Below are positions 42,994-52,427 of a DNA stretch of 64,000 bases, piece after piece (the first letter of the stretch is position 1; every line of letters starts with the position of its first letter). The notes beneath the pieces are model-generated. The model did not search any database. It worked only from the letters and a program-made list of their open reading frames with translations, and was not told the origin of the DNA. Origin of the DNA: Streptomyces sp. NBC_00483. GTDB taxonomy: Bacteria > Actinomycetota > Actinomycetes > Streptomycetales > Streptomycetaceae. The position numbers were made by a program, and so were the translations under genes. The stretch covers positions 248,001 through 312,000 of the forward strand of contig NZ_CP107880.1 of NCBI RefSeq assembly GCF_036013745.1, in the 5' to 3' direction.

Positions 42994-44277
42994 GTGACCG
43001 CTCTGCTGCTGCGCCACGCGCGTGTGGAGGACTCGCCCGACCCGACCGACATCCGCATCCGTGGCGGACGGATCGAGGCCATCGGCCCCGGTCTCGCCGC
43101 GCCGGACGACATCGGCGCCGAGGTCCTCGACTGCGCGGGCCGCGTCGTCGTGCCCGGTCTGATCGAGGCCCATCTGCACCCGGACAAGGCACTGCTCGAC
43201 GGGTTGACCCCGGAGGGCACCGGCTCACTCGCGGACGCCATCAGGATCACTGCGCTACTCAAGGCGGGATTCACGTACGACGAGGTACGCGCGCGTGCCG
43301 AGCAGGTGCTCCGGATGTGCGTCCTGAACGGCACCACCGCGATCCGCGCCCATCCCGACGTCGACCCGGTAGCGGGCCTGACCGGGCTCAACGTCCTATT
43401 GGAACTGCGCGAGAGGTGGGCGGCCCTGGTCACTCTCCAGGTCGTCGCGTTCCCCCAGGAGGGCATCTTCAAGGCGCCCGGCACGGAGAAGCTGCTCCGT
43501 GAGGCGCTCGACTCGGGCGCCGATGTCGTCGGGGGGTGCACCTACAACGAGGCCTCCCTCGCCGACTGTCACCGGCACGTGGAGCTGGTCCTCGATCTCG
43601 CCGCCGAGTACGGCGTCCCTGCCGATCTGCACGCGGACTTCGGCGACGACCACGGCGACAGCCGCTTCGCCCTCGCCGAGTTCATCGCCGCCCGCACCGC
43701 CGAGCGTGGCCTCCAGGGGCGGGTGACCCTCGGCCACGCCACCTCGCTCGCCGGGCGCCCGCCTGCCGAACGGCGTACGGTCCTCGCCGAACTCGCGGCC
43801 GCCGGGGTCGCGGTCGTGCCGCTGCCCGCCACGGATCTCTTCCTGGGCGGTCGCGGCGACGACACGGCGCCGCGCCGGGGCCTGGCCCCCGTGCGTGAAC
43901 TCTGGGACGCGGACGTCCTCACCGCCTGCGCCACCAACAACATCCGCAACGCGTTCACCCCGTACGGCACCGGCGACGTCCTGGAGACCGCGCTGCTGCT
44001 CGCCCGGATCGCGCACCTGTCGGGCCCCGCCGATCTGCGACGGGTGCTGCGCATGGTGACGTACGACGCCGCTCGCGTGATCGGCATTCCGGAAGCGGAC
44101 TACGGGGTGCGCGAGGGCGCGGTGGCGGACCTCGTCGTCCTGGACACCCGCGATTACGCCACGCTGCTCCTGGACCGGCCCGTGCGCACCGCGGTGGTCA
44201 AGTCGGGGCGGGTGGTGGCCCGTTCGGCGGTCTCCGCGGAACTCGACGGTTCTCTCGTCGCGGGCGGGGTGGTCTGA
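42994..44277 (+). CDS. Amidohydrolase family protein, cytosine-deaminase-like
   Basis: This 427-residue amidohydrolase-superfamily enzyme has the metal motif EAHLHPDK (His60, His62), later HADFGDDHGDS, TLGHATSLAG and a terminal Asp region (PLPATDLFL). The small beta-sandwich composite domain is at both ends. It is closest in pattern to cytosine deaminase or N-isopropylammelide-type hydrolases, which attack cyclic amidines, ureides and triazines. In this cluster it is the best candidate for the ring-opening or deaminating first step. AAGGAG precedes the GTG/ATG start. The next gene starts two bases after its stop. Confidence 0.88.
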   Translation: MTALLLRHARVEDSPDPTDIRIRGGRIEAIGPGLAAPDDIGAEVLDCAGRVVVPGLIEAHLHPDKALLDGLTPEGTGSLADAIRITALLKAGFTYDEVRARAEQVLRMCVLNGTTAIRAHPDVDPVAGLTGLNVLLELRERWAALVTLQVVAFPQEGIFKAPGTEKLLREALDSGADVVGGCTYNEASLADCHRHVELVLDLAAEYGVPADLHADFGDDHGDSRFALAEFIAARTAERGLQGRVTLGHATSLAGRPPAERRTVLAELAAAGVAVVPLPATDLFLGGRGDDTAPRRGLAPVRELWDADVLTACATNNIRNAFTPYGTGDVLETALLLARIAHLSGPADLRRVLRMVTYDAARVIGIPEADYGVREGAVADLVVLDTRDYATLLLDRPVRTAVVKSGRVVARSAVSAELDGSLVAGGVV

Positions 44278-44278
44278 C

Positions 44279-44848
44279 ATGGCCGAGGCGACGACAGGGA
44301 CGAGCACGGCCGCTCCGGTGACACCCGTGCTCCGGGAGCGGATTCCGCACGAGATCGTGGCGTCGGTGCTCGCCGCGACGACCGCCTTCGTGGGCGGGAC
44401 CGCGCTGCATCTGCCACCTTGGGCGATCTTCATCTCGTGGGCGGGCATGTTCCTGATGGGCGGCCCGAACCTGGCCGGCGCGCGACGGCTGTGGTGCGCG
44501 ATGCCGGTGGGTTCCACGTACGCACTGCTCATCGTGCTCCTGGAGACTCATGCGGGCACGGCGTTCGGCGAGAGCCAGTTGGCCCGGAACACGTTCGGGG
44601 CGCTGTGCATCCTCGTCCTGAACAGCGCTCTGATGTACACGGGCCGGGTCCGGTTCTTCTCGCTCATTCCCGGCATGTTCTTCGGTTTCGCCAGCTACTT
44701 CGCGACGTTCTTCGGCGGGTTCGGCTTCGAGGCGGGCAACCCGTGGGCGGCCTGGGTGTGCGTGGTCGCCATGAACGCGCTCGGCCCGGTGTACGCCTGG
44801 CTGTCGATGCGGCTGACCTTCCCGGTGGAGATCAAGTCGCCTTCCTGA
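44279..44848 (+). CDS. DUF1097 family membrane protein
   Basis: This 189-residue protein has five to six hydrophobic segments (EIVASVLAATTAFVGGTALH, WAIFISWAGMFLMGGPN, STYALLIVLLE, FGALCILVLNSALMYTG, FFSLIPGMFFGFASYFAT, AWVCVVAMNALGPVYAW). It fits DUF1097, a family of unknown function. It starts two bases after the amidohydrolase stop, so it belongs to the same transcript. With no other permease in the block, it is the likeliest uptake or channel component for the substrate. Confidence 0.75.
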   Translation: MAEATTGTSTAAPVTPVLRERIPHEIVASVLAATTAFVGGTALHLPPWAIFISWAGMFLMGGPNLAGARRLWCAMPVGSTYALLIVLLETHAGTAFGESQLARNTFGALCILVLNSALMYTGRVRFFSLIPGMFFGFASYFATFFGGFGFEAGNPWAAWVCVVAMNALGPVYAWLSMRLTFPVEIKSPS

Positions 44849-44937
44849 GCGGCCCTGTTCACCCTGGCGTCACTCCGTGTTCGGGGCGGGGGCCGAGCGT
44901 GTGCGCTGTACACCTCGTCCGCGCCCCAGGAGGCCCC

Positions 44938-46290
44938 ATGTCCCCGCTCGTCCCCGGCAAGCGCCGCACCCTCGGCCGTTCCGTCGCCGCGGGTGTGCCG
45001 CTCGCCGCCCTCGTGGCGCTCGGTGTGGCGCCGGCCGCGACGGGCGCACCCACCGGGTCTGCGGCGGCCGAGGTCACCGGGAGTGCGAGGCTCGGCGACG
45101 TACCCCTGGGCGAGTTCAGCAACGCCCTGCTGCCGGGCACGGTCGACGACGACCGGGGCGTGGACCTCGGCGGCATCGGCTCGGACCTCTACCCGGCGGG
45201 CCGCAAGGGCGAGTTCTGGACCGTGACCGACCGCGGCCCGAACGGCCAGATCAAGGTCGACGGCACGAAGCGCCGCACGTTCCCCGTGCCCGGCTTCGAC
45301 CCGGCGATCGCGAAGATCCGCGTCACCGGCGACCAGGTGAAGGTGCTCGACGCGATCCCGCTCACCACGAAGTCCGGCAAGCCCGTCACCGGGCTGTCGA
45401 ACCAGGAGGGCCGGGACGAGAAGCCGTACTCGTACGACGCCGAGTCCCCGCTCTCGTACAACCCGAACGGTCTCGACACCGAGGGCATCGTGCGCGCGGC
45501 GGACGGCAGTTTCTGGCTCGTCGACGAGTACGGCCCCTCGCTCGTGCACGTCTCCGCGGACGGCCGGGTCCTCGCCCGGCACGTGCCGAAGGGGCTGGAC
45601 CTGAAGGGCGCCGACTACCCGGTCGTCGAGTCGCTGCCGTCCGTGCTGCTGCACCGCAAGGTCAACCGGGGCTTCGAGGGGCTCGCCCAACTGCCGGGCG
45701 GGGACCTGGTCCTGGCCGTGCAGAGCCCGCTGTCGCTGCCGGACGAGGACGCGGGTGACGCCTCGCGGACGACGCGCCTGCTGCGGTTCTCGCCGAAGAG
45801 CCAGGCGGTCACGGCGGAGTACGCGTACCGCTTCGACCCGGTGGACGTGGTGGACCCCGGCGAGGACGACCCCTCCGAGCTGAAGATCTCCTCCGTCGTC
45901 GCCGTCGGCGGCGACCGGCTGCTCGTCGAGGAGCGCACGGACAAGGCGGCCCGCCTTCAGGAGGTGCGGCTCACGCGCGGCGCCGACATCCTGGGCGGGC
46001 GCTGGGACGACGCCGGCACGTCCCCGTCCCTGGAGCAGCTCGACGACCCGGCGGCGAAGGGCGTGCCGGTCCTCGCCAAGCGTCTCGTGGTGGACCTCGA
46101 CAAGGTCGACGGCATCCCGGACAAGATCGAGGGCATCGCCCTCGCGGGACGCGACACCCTCGCCCTGATCAACGACAACGACTTCGGGATGACCGACGGC
46201 GACGGGGCGTTCGACGCGGACGGACGGCTCGTGGACAGCGGCGTCGAGACGAAGGTGACACACGTGAAACTGCCGAAGGGCGCCCTGTAG
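44938..46290 (+). CDS. Secreted esterase-like/phytase-like family protein
   Basis: This 450-residue exported protein has a Sec signal peptide (KRRTLGRSVAAG, a hydrophobic core, and a cleavage site near residues 35-40 after APAATGA). The mature part matches the esterase-like activity of phytase family: LGGIGSDLYPAGRKGEFWTV, TDRGPNGQI, LDTEGIVRAADGSFWLVDEY, GFEGLAQLPGG, KIEGIALAGRDTLALINDND. It is a beta-propeller-like fold acting outside the membrane. It is a single gene. A 30-bp imperfect duplication spans its stop codon. Confidence 0.87.
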   Translation: MSPLVPGKRRTLGRSVAAGVPLAALVALGVAPAATGAPTGSAAAEVTGSARLGDVPLGEFSNALLPGTVDDDRGVDLGGIGSDLYPAGRKGEFWTVTDRGPNGQIKVDGTKRRTFPVPGFDPAIAKIRVTGDQVKVLDAIPLTTKSGKPVTGLSNQEGRDEKPYSYDAESPLSYNPNGLDTEGIVRAADGSFWLVDEYGPSLVHVSADGRVLARHVPKGLDLKGADYPVVESLPSVLLHRKVNRGFEGLAQLPGGDLVLAVQSPLSLPDEDAGDASRTTRLLRFSPKSQAVTAEYAYRFDPVDVVDPGEDDPSELKISSVVAVGGDRLLVEERTDKAARLQEVRLTRGADILGGRWDDAGTSPSLEQLDDPAAKGVPVLAKRLVVDLDKVDGIPDKIEGIALAGRDTLALINDNDFGMTDGDGAFDADGRLVDSGVETKVTHVKLPKGAL

Positions 46291-46341
46291 GAGCACCTCG
46301 CGGCCGTCGGCGCGCCCTGTAGAAGCACCCAGCGGCCGTCG
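46280..46341. repeat. Imperfect 30-bp tandem duplication over the stop codon
   Basis: Copy 1 (46280-46309, beginning GCGCCCTGTAG) includes the stop of the esterase gene. Copy 2 (46312-46341) repeats it with three mismatches at a 32 bp period. Confidence 0.7.
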
Positions 46342-46352
46342 AGTCCGCGAAT

Positions 46353-46742
46353 TCAGCCGCCCAGCTCGCTGGGCAACTCGCTCGGCAGCTCACTGGGGAT
46401 GTCCGAGGGCAGTTCGCTCGGCAGCCCACTGGGGAGCTCGCTCGGCAGGTTGCTGGGCAGCGAGGACGGCAGCTTGCTCGGGATACGGGGCGACGACGAG
46501 CGCGTGGCCTGTTCGCTGCTCTCGTCCGGCGACTTCTTGTCCCCGTCGGAGGAGCTGCCGCGGGTCGTCAGAAGAACGACGGCGCCCACGATCACCACGA
46601 GGGCGACGAGCGTCGCGATCACCAGGGACTTGCGCCGGTCGGGGCGGCGCGGCCCGTCGGGCGGCGGCGCACCGAAGCCACCGGGCGGCGGCACGTTGTT
46701 CGGCGGCGGGGGCGGCTGCGGCGGCATCGGGGGTAAGGACAC
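46353..46742 (-). CDS. Pro-rich membrane protein with C-terminal LPS tripeptide-type repeats
   Basis: This 129-residue protein has a Pro/Gly-rich cytosolic N-terminus (MPPQPPPPPNNVPPPGGFG), a basic stop (RRPDRRK), one transmembrane helix (SLVIATLVALVVIVGAVVLL) and a charged linker. It ends in about ten PSxL/PSEL units (KLPSSLPSNLPSELPSG...) outside the membrane. The start is uncertain: a GTG at 46742 lies just after GGAGG, and the ATG at 46727 is an alternative. It probably has a single-pass, wall-facing low-complexity stalk. The function is unknown. Confidence 0.65.
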   Translation of the reverse strand: MSLPPMPPQPPPPPNNVPPPGGFGAPPPDGPRRPDRRKSLVIATLVALVVIVGAVVLLTTRGSSSDGDKKSPDESSEQATRSSSPRIPSKLPSSLPSNLPSELPSGLPSELPSDIPSELPSELPSELGG

Positions 46743-46792
46743 CCCTCCAGAATTGCCGCATCGGGCCCAACGCGCGAGCCCCTGAGGGAAGT

Positions 46793-46825
46793 TGACCGAC
46801 CGGACGACGTACGTCCGGTCGGTCA
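46793..46825. terminator. Terminator-like hairpin downstream of xylA
   Basis: TGACCGACCGGACG (46793-46806) and its exact complement (46812-46825) form a 14 bp stem with a 5-nt loop, 44 bp after the xylA stop. CTTCCGTAC occurs three times between the hairpin and xylA (46830-46862). Confidence 0.7.
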
Positions 46826-46868
46826 CGGCCCTTCCGTACTTCCGTACGGGGCTTCCGTACGGGCTACG

Positions 46869-48095
<1,227 letters not shown>

Positions 48096-48102
48096 TCATG
48101 GC

Positions 48103-48121
48103 ACTTTACAAATTAGTATGC
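48103..48121. promoter_or_regulatory. Probable XylR operator/promoter between xylA and xylB
   Basis: ACTTTACAAATTAGTATGC is the only AT-rich stretch in the 153 bp divergent region. TAC-AAATTA-GTA forms a short dyad with looser matching arms. ROK repressors of xylose genes bind such AT-rich sites. TAGTAT could be a -10. Confidence 0.5.
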
Positions 48122-48188
48122 GGGAACGCCGCTGGGAAGAGCCGACCGTCCTACAGACACAGATTTCCCGAGATTTCAGGAGAGCCGC

Positions 48189-49625
48189 ATGTCAGCTGCC
48201 GATGGACCCCTCGTCGTAGGGGTCGACAGTTCCACGCAGTCCACGAAGGTGTTGGTCGTCGATGTCGCGACCGGCGCGACCGTGGCGCGCGGGCAGGCAC
48301 CGCACACCGTGACCTCGGGCGCTGGCCGCGAGAGCGACCCCGAGGAGTGGTACCGGGCGTTGCGCGACGCGCTGGCCCAGTGCGGCGACGCGGCCCGGCG
48401 CGCCTCGGCGGTGTCGGTCGGCGGGCAGCAGCACGGTCTGGTGACGCTGGACGCGCAGGGGCGTCCGGTGCGACCCGCGCTGCTGTGGAACGACGTGCGC
48501 TCCGCGCCGCAGGCCCGCCGCCTCGTGGACGAACTGGGCGGGGCGAAGGCGTGGGCGGAGCGGTTCGGCATCGTGCCGGCGGCTTCCTTCACCGTGTCGA
48601 AGTGGGCGTGGCTGGCCGAGCACGAGCCGGAGTCGGCGCGCGCCACGGCCGCGGTCCGGCTGCCGCACGACTACCTCACCGGCCGTCTTACCGGTGACGG
48701 CACGACGGACCGGGGCGACGCGTCCGGTACGGGGTGGTGGGCATCGTCGACCGAGGCGTACGACGAGGACGTGCTCGGGCGCGTGGGGCTCGACCCGGCG
48801 CTGCTGCCGCGGGTGGTGGCGCCCGGCGAGGTCGCGGGCACGGTACGCGCGGGAACCGATCTGCCCTTCGCGGAGGGCACGTTGGTGGCGCCCGGCACCG
48901 GTGACAACGCGGCCGCCGCGCTCGGCCTCGGCCTGCTGCCGGGGACTCCTGTGCTGAGCCTCGGCACATCGGGCACGGTCTACGCCGTGTCGCGGAACCG
49001 GCCGGCCGACCCCTCCGGCACCGTCGCCGGTTTCGCGGACGCGCGCGGCGACTGGCTGCCGCTGGCCTGCACGCTGAACTGCACACTCGCGGTGGACCGG
49101 ATCGCGGCGCTGCTCGGCCTGGACCGGGAGGCCGTCGAGGCGGGCGGCACGGCGACGATCCTGCCGTACCTGGACGGCGAGCGGACCCCCAACCTGCCGG
49201 ACGCCTCCGGCCTGTTGACGGGTCTGCGGCACGACACGACCGGCGGGCAGCTGCTGCAGGCGGCGTACGACGGGGCGGTGCACGCGCTGCTCGGAGCGCT
49301 CGACCGGGTCCTCGACGCGGACGCCGACCCCGCAGCTCCCCTGCTGCTCATCGGCGGCGGGGCGCGCGGGACGGCCTGGCAGGAGACGGTGCGGCGGCTT
49401 TCGGGGCGGGCGGTGCAGGTGCCCGAGGCCGGCGAACTGGTGGCGCTGGGAGCGGCGGCGCAGGCCGCGGGCGTGCTGACCGGCGAGGACGCGGGGGCGG
49501 TGGCCCGGCGCTGGGACACGGCGCGCGGTCCGCTGCTCGAACCGGTGGAGCGGCGGGACGAGGCGGCGCTGGAGCGGATTTCGGGGGTGCTCGGGGAGGC
49601 GGGGGCGCTTCTCGGGAACGAGTGA
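48189..49625 (+). CDS. xylB: Xylulokinase
   Basis: This 478-residue FGGY-family kinase has GVDSSTQSTKVLVVD at the N-terminus, SVGGQQHGLV, WNDVRSAPQA, the GTGDNAAAALGLG and LSLGTSGTVYAV phosphate-binding loops, and LIGGGARGTAWQE. It phosphorylates D-xylulose to xylulose 5-phosphate, following XylA. AGGAGA lies seven bases before the ATG. The ROK regulator follows in the same direction after 72 bp. Confidence 0.95.
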   Translation: MSAADGPLVVGVDSSTQSTKVLVVDVATGATVARGQAPHTVTSGAGRESDPEEWYRALRDALAQCGDAARRASAVSVGGQQHGLVTLDAQGRPVRPALLWNDVRSAPQARRLVDELGGAKAWAERFGIVPAASFTVSKWAWLAEHEPESARATAAVRLPHDYLTGRLTGDGTTDRGDASGTGWWASSTEAYDEDVLGRVGLDPALLPRVVAPGEVAGTVRAGTDLPFAEGTLVAPGTGDNAAAALGLGLLPGTPVLSLGTSGTVYAVSRNRPADPSGTVAGFADARGDWLPLACTLNCTLAVDRIAALLGLDREAVEAGGTATILPYLDGERTPNLPDASGLLTGLRHDTTGGQLLQAAYDGAVHALLGALDRVLDADADPAAPLLLIGGGARGTAWQETVRRLSGRAVQVPEAGELVALGAAAQAAGVLTGEDAGAVARRWDTARGPLLEPVERRDEAALERISGVLGEAGALLGNE

Positions 49626-49697
49626 GGCCCACCCGATGAGCGGGCCCGGGCCCACCTCCGGAAGATCGCACCTCACCGTCCCTGGGAGCATGAGCGC

Positions 49698-50888
49698 ATG
49701 ACCGCACCACTGCACCGGCCGCGACCGGGCACGTCCGACACCCAGCAGGCCATGCGCCGCCGCAACCTGTCCCGCGCCATGCACGCCGTCGCCGCCGAGG
49801 GTCCGCTCTCGCGGGCCGCGGTGGCGCAGCACATCGGCCTGACCCGGGCCGCCGTGTCCACGCTGGTCGACGAGTTGATCCGGGCGGGGCTGCTGGAGGA
49901 GCTGGGGCCGCAGCGTCCGGGCGGCGTCGGGCGGCCGGGCTCGGCGCTCGCCGTGAGCGGTCGGGGTCCTGCCGGTCTCGGCGCCGAAGTGGGCGTCGAC
50001 CATCTCGCGGTGTGCGCGGTGGACCTGCGGGGCGAGGTGCGGGCGCGGGCACGGCGCCGGGTGAGCAATCGGGAGCGCGCACCGAAGCCCGTACTGGACG
50101 AACTCGCGGAACTGGTACGGGAGGTGACCGACGAGGCGCAGGCGGCCGGGCTGCGGCCCGCCGGGCTCGCGATCGCCGTGCCGGGCCTGGTCGCACGCGG
50201 CACCACGACCGTCGTGCGCGCACCCAACCTCGACTGGCACGACACGGATGTCGCGTCCCTGCTCCCGGTCGATGTGCCGGTCACCGTCGAGAACGAGGCG
50301 AACTTCGGCGCCCTCGCCGAACTGTGGCTCGCCGAGGACTCCCCCGCCGACTTCCTCCATGTGTCGGCGGAGATCGGCATCGGCGCGGCGCTCGTCGTGG
50401 ACGGTCACCTCCTGCGCGGGACACGGGGGTTCGCGGGGGAGCTGGGCCACGTGCCGGTGCGCCCGGAGGGACCCGCGTGTCCGTGCGGCGGGCGTGGGTG
50501 TCTCGAGCAGTACGCGGGTGAGGAGGCGGTGCTGCGCGCGGCGGGCATCGAGCCCGGCCCCGACCGGGTGTCGCTGCTCGCCGAGCGGGCCGCCGACGGT
50601 GACGTCTCGACGCGCCGGGCGCTGCGCTCGGCGGGCACCGCGCTCGGCATCGCGCTGACCGGCGCGGTCAACCTCGTGGACCCGCGTGCGGTGGTCCTCG
50701 GTGGCGCGCTGTCCCGACTCGCACCGTGGCTTCTGCCGTCGCTGGAGCGGGAGTTGACCCGCCGCACGGCGTCCCCGGAGGACGGCGTCATCACCTCCGG
50801 CCTGGGTTCGGACGGGCCGCTGCTGGGGGCGGCGCACTCGGTGGTGCGGGCGGTGCTCGACGATCCGATGGGGGCGGTCGCCGCCTGA
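49698..50888 (+). CDS. xylR: ROK family transcriptional regulator, probable XylR
   Basis: This 396-residue protein has an N-terminal winged helix (LSRAAVAQHIGLTRAAVSTLVDELI) and a ROK sugar-kinase-like domain (GLAIAVPGLVARGTTTVVRAP, NEANFGALAELWL, ISAEIGIGAALVVDG-like). The zinc motif is CPCGGRGCLEQY. Its position after xylB makes it the likely xylose-responsive repressor of xylA and xylB. The ATG follows a purine-poor leader, and the Shine-Dalgarno GGGAG is eight to ten bases upstream. Confidence 0.9.
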   Translation: MTAPLHRPRPGTSDTQQAMRRRNLSRAMHAVAAEGPLSRAAVAQHIGLTRAAVSTLVDELIRAGLLEELGPQRPGGVGRPGSALAVSGRGPAGLGAEVGVDHLAVCAVDLRGEVRARARRRVSNRERAPKPVLDELAELVREVTDEAQAAGLRPAGLAIAVPGLVARGTTTVVRAPNLDWHDTDVASLLPVDVPVTVENEANFGALAELWLAEDSPADFLHVSAEIGIGAALVVDGHLLRGTRGFAGELGHVPVRPEGPACPCGGRGCLEQYAGEEAVLRAAGIEPGPDRVSLLAERAADGDVSTRRALRSAGTALGIALTGAVNLVDPRAVVLGGALSRLAPWLLPSLERELTRRTASPEDGVITSGLGSDGPLLGAAHSVVRAVLDDPMGAVAA

Positions 50889-50993
50889 GGGCGGTGCGGG
50901 CCCCACCATTGGCTGCCGCGTTGACGCCACCTGCCCCCACGCACCGTGGCGCCGCTCCCCCACACGCCACTGGTTCGGACCTCTGACATGCGG

Positions 50994-51020
50994 TTGTTCA
51001 CATTGCGTGGGTTGTCCACA
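50994..51020 (+). promoter_or_regulatory. Two DnaA-box-like 9-mers
   Basis: TTGTTCACA (50994-51002) and TTGTCCACA (51012-51020) are direct repeats with an 18 bp period. The second is the exact strong Streptomyces DnaA box. They sit upstream of the second formamidase, far from any dnaA/dnaN gene. Confidence 0.45.
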
Positions 51021-51137
51021 GATCTTCCGCGCCCCCTTCCGCCCCAACCTGTGGGCCCCGTACCGTAATTCACGCGAGGCGCCGCACTCCCGTCCGTCCG
51101 ACGGGTGGTGGCGTGCGCACGGGAAAGGGGGATTCCT

Positions 51138-51290
51138 GTGTCGGGGGATGTCACGGAGAGCGTCGAGCCGCCATCGGGGCGGGGCCAGGTCTACGCGTGT
51201 TCCGTCGTGGGCATATCGCTGGTGCTCGGCGTCGTCGGCGTCCCTACGCCCGTCATCCACTGCCCACAGAGCGGAGCGCAGTCCTCATGA
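51138..51290 (+). CDS. Possible small membrane protein coupled to the second formamidase
   Basis: This 50-residue open frame starts with GTG after GGGGGA. It ends with a TGA overlapping the formamidase ATG (ATGA), a coupling typical of real genes. The product has one hydrophobic stretch (YACSVVGISLVLGVVGVPTP) after a polar N-terminus and could be a single-pass or remnant membrane protein. It has no homologue I recognise. It could instead be a translated leader that controls formamidase expression. Confidence 0.35.
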   Translation: MSGDVTESVEPPSGRGQVYACSVVGISLVLGVVGVPTPVIHCPQSGAQSS

Positions 51291-52309
51291 GCGATCTCCG
51301 GATGCTGACCGTCCGGCCGGGGCCCGGCGAGTACGCCTGGACGTTCGGCGGTGCGCCGCCCGTCGCGCGCATCGCTCCGGGCACGGCGCTCGACCTGTTC
51401 ACGGAGGACTGCTTCGCCGGCCGGGTCCGCTCCGAGAAGGACCTGGTCTCGGAAGTCTGCAAGTTCCCTTTCCTCAACCCGCAGACCGGCCCGTTCCACA
51501 TCGAGGGTGCCGAGCCGGGCGACACCGTGGCGGTGCACTTCGTGTCGGTGGAGCCCGCGCGCGACTGGGCGGCGTCCACGACGGTGCCGCTGTTCGGGGC
51601 GCTGACGTCGACGCACGCGACCGCGACGCTGCAGCCGCCACTCCCCGAGACCGTCTGGATATGGCAGCTCGACCGGGCGCGCCGCACCGCCCTGTTCGCG
51701 GCGCGGGACAGCGATTTCATCGCCGAGCTGCCGATGGACCCGATGCACGGCACGGTCGGTGTCGCGCCCGCGAATCTGGAGGTCCGTTCGGCGCTCGTGC
51801 CGGACGCGCACGGCGGGAACATGGACACGCCGGAGATGCGGGCGGGCGTCACCTGCTACCTCGGCGTGAACGTGGAGGGCGCGCTCCTGAGCCTCGGCGA
51901 CGGGCACGCGCGGCAGGGCGAGGGCGAGACCTGCGGCGTGGCCGTGGAGTGCGCCATGCGGACCGTCGTCATCGTCGAGCTCCTCAAGGGCGTGGCGACG
52001 CCGTGGCCGCGCATCGAGTCGGACACGCACATCGTCTCGACGGGTTCGGCCCGCCCGTTGGAGGACGCCTTCCGGATATCCCAGCTCGACCTGGTGCAGT
52101 GGCTCGTACGGGACTACGGCTTCAGCGAGTTGGACGCGTACCAGTTCGTGACGCAGACCGTGGAGTCGCCGCTGGCGAACGTCTGCGACACCAACTACAC
52201 GTGCGTCGCCAAGCTCCGCAAGGAATGGCTGCCTGCACGCGAGACGCACCGCGGGCTGCACACACGGCTCCGCGAAAGCGCGGCGAGCCTGCCGCGCCCC
52301 GAACTCTGA
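51287..52309 (+). CDS. Acetamidase/formamidase family protein (second copy)
   Basis: This 340-residue FmdA/AmdA-family member has HIEGAEPGDTVAVHF, LPMDPMHGTVGVAP, GGNMDTPEMRAGVTCYLGVN and GDGHARQGEGETCGVAVE, the family metal/substrate motifs in order. It is shorter than, and clearly diverged from, the 41754 paralogue (about 35 residues fewer, different N-terminus), so it is not a recent duplicate. It releases ammonia from small amides. The start overlaps the preceding small ORF. No regulator adjoins it, and DnaA-box-like sequences and a promoter-like AT-richer region lie 270-295 bp upstream. Confidence 0.9.
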   Translation: MSDLRMLTVRPGPGEYAWTFGGAPPVARIAPGTALDLFTEDCFAGRVRSEKDLVSEVCKFPFLNPQTGPFHIEGAEPGDTVAVHFVSVEPARDWAASTTVPLFGALTSTHATATLQPPLPETVWIWQLDRARRTALFAARDSDFIAELPMDPMHGTVGVAPANLEVRSALVPDAHGGNMDTPEMRAGVTCYLGVNVEGALLSLGDGHARQGEGETCGVAVECAMRTVVIVELLKGVATPWPRIESDTHIVSTGSARPLEDAFRISQLDLVQWLVRDYGFSELDAYQFVTQTVESPLANVCDTNYTCVAKLRKEWLPARETHRGLHTRLRESAASLPRPEL

Positions 52310-52427
52310 GCCCCCGCCCCAACCGATCCCCCACCCCTCCACTCCCCCACTCCCCCACTCACCCCCACAGCACCGCACCCGCCCCACTGAGTTCCGCCCC
52401 ACCGGTGACCCGAGAGGCAGGATTGAC

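Noticed and set aside
50994..51020. Chromosomal origin of replication
   Set aside because: There are only two DnaA-like boxes. The oriC of Streptomyces has many and lies between dnaA and dnaN, neither of which is here.
48192..51260. A 1022-codon open frame on the minus strand across xylB and the ROK regulator
   Set aside because: It is a shadow of the real plus-strand genes: composition is Arg/Ala/Gln/His-rich with no domain. Long antisense frames are normal at this GC content.
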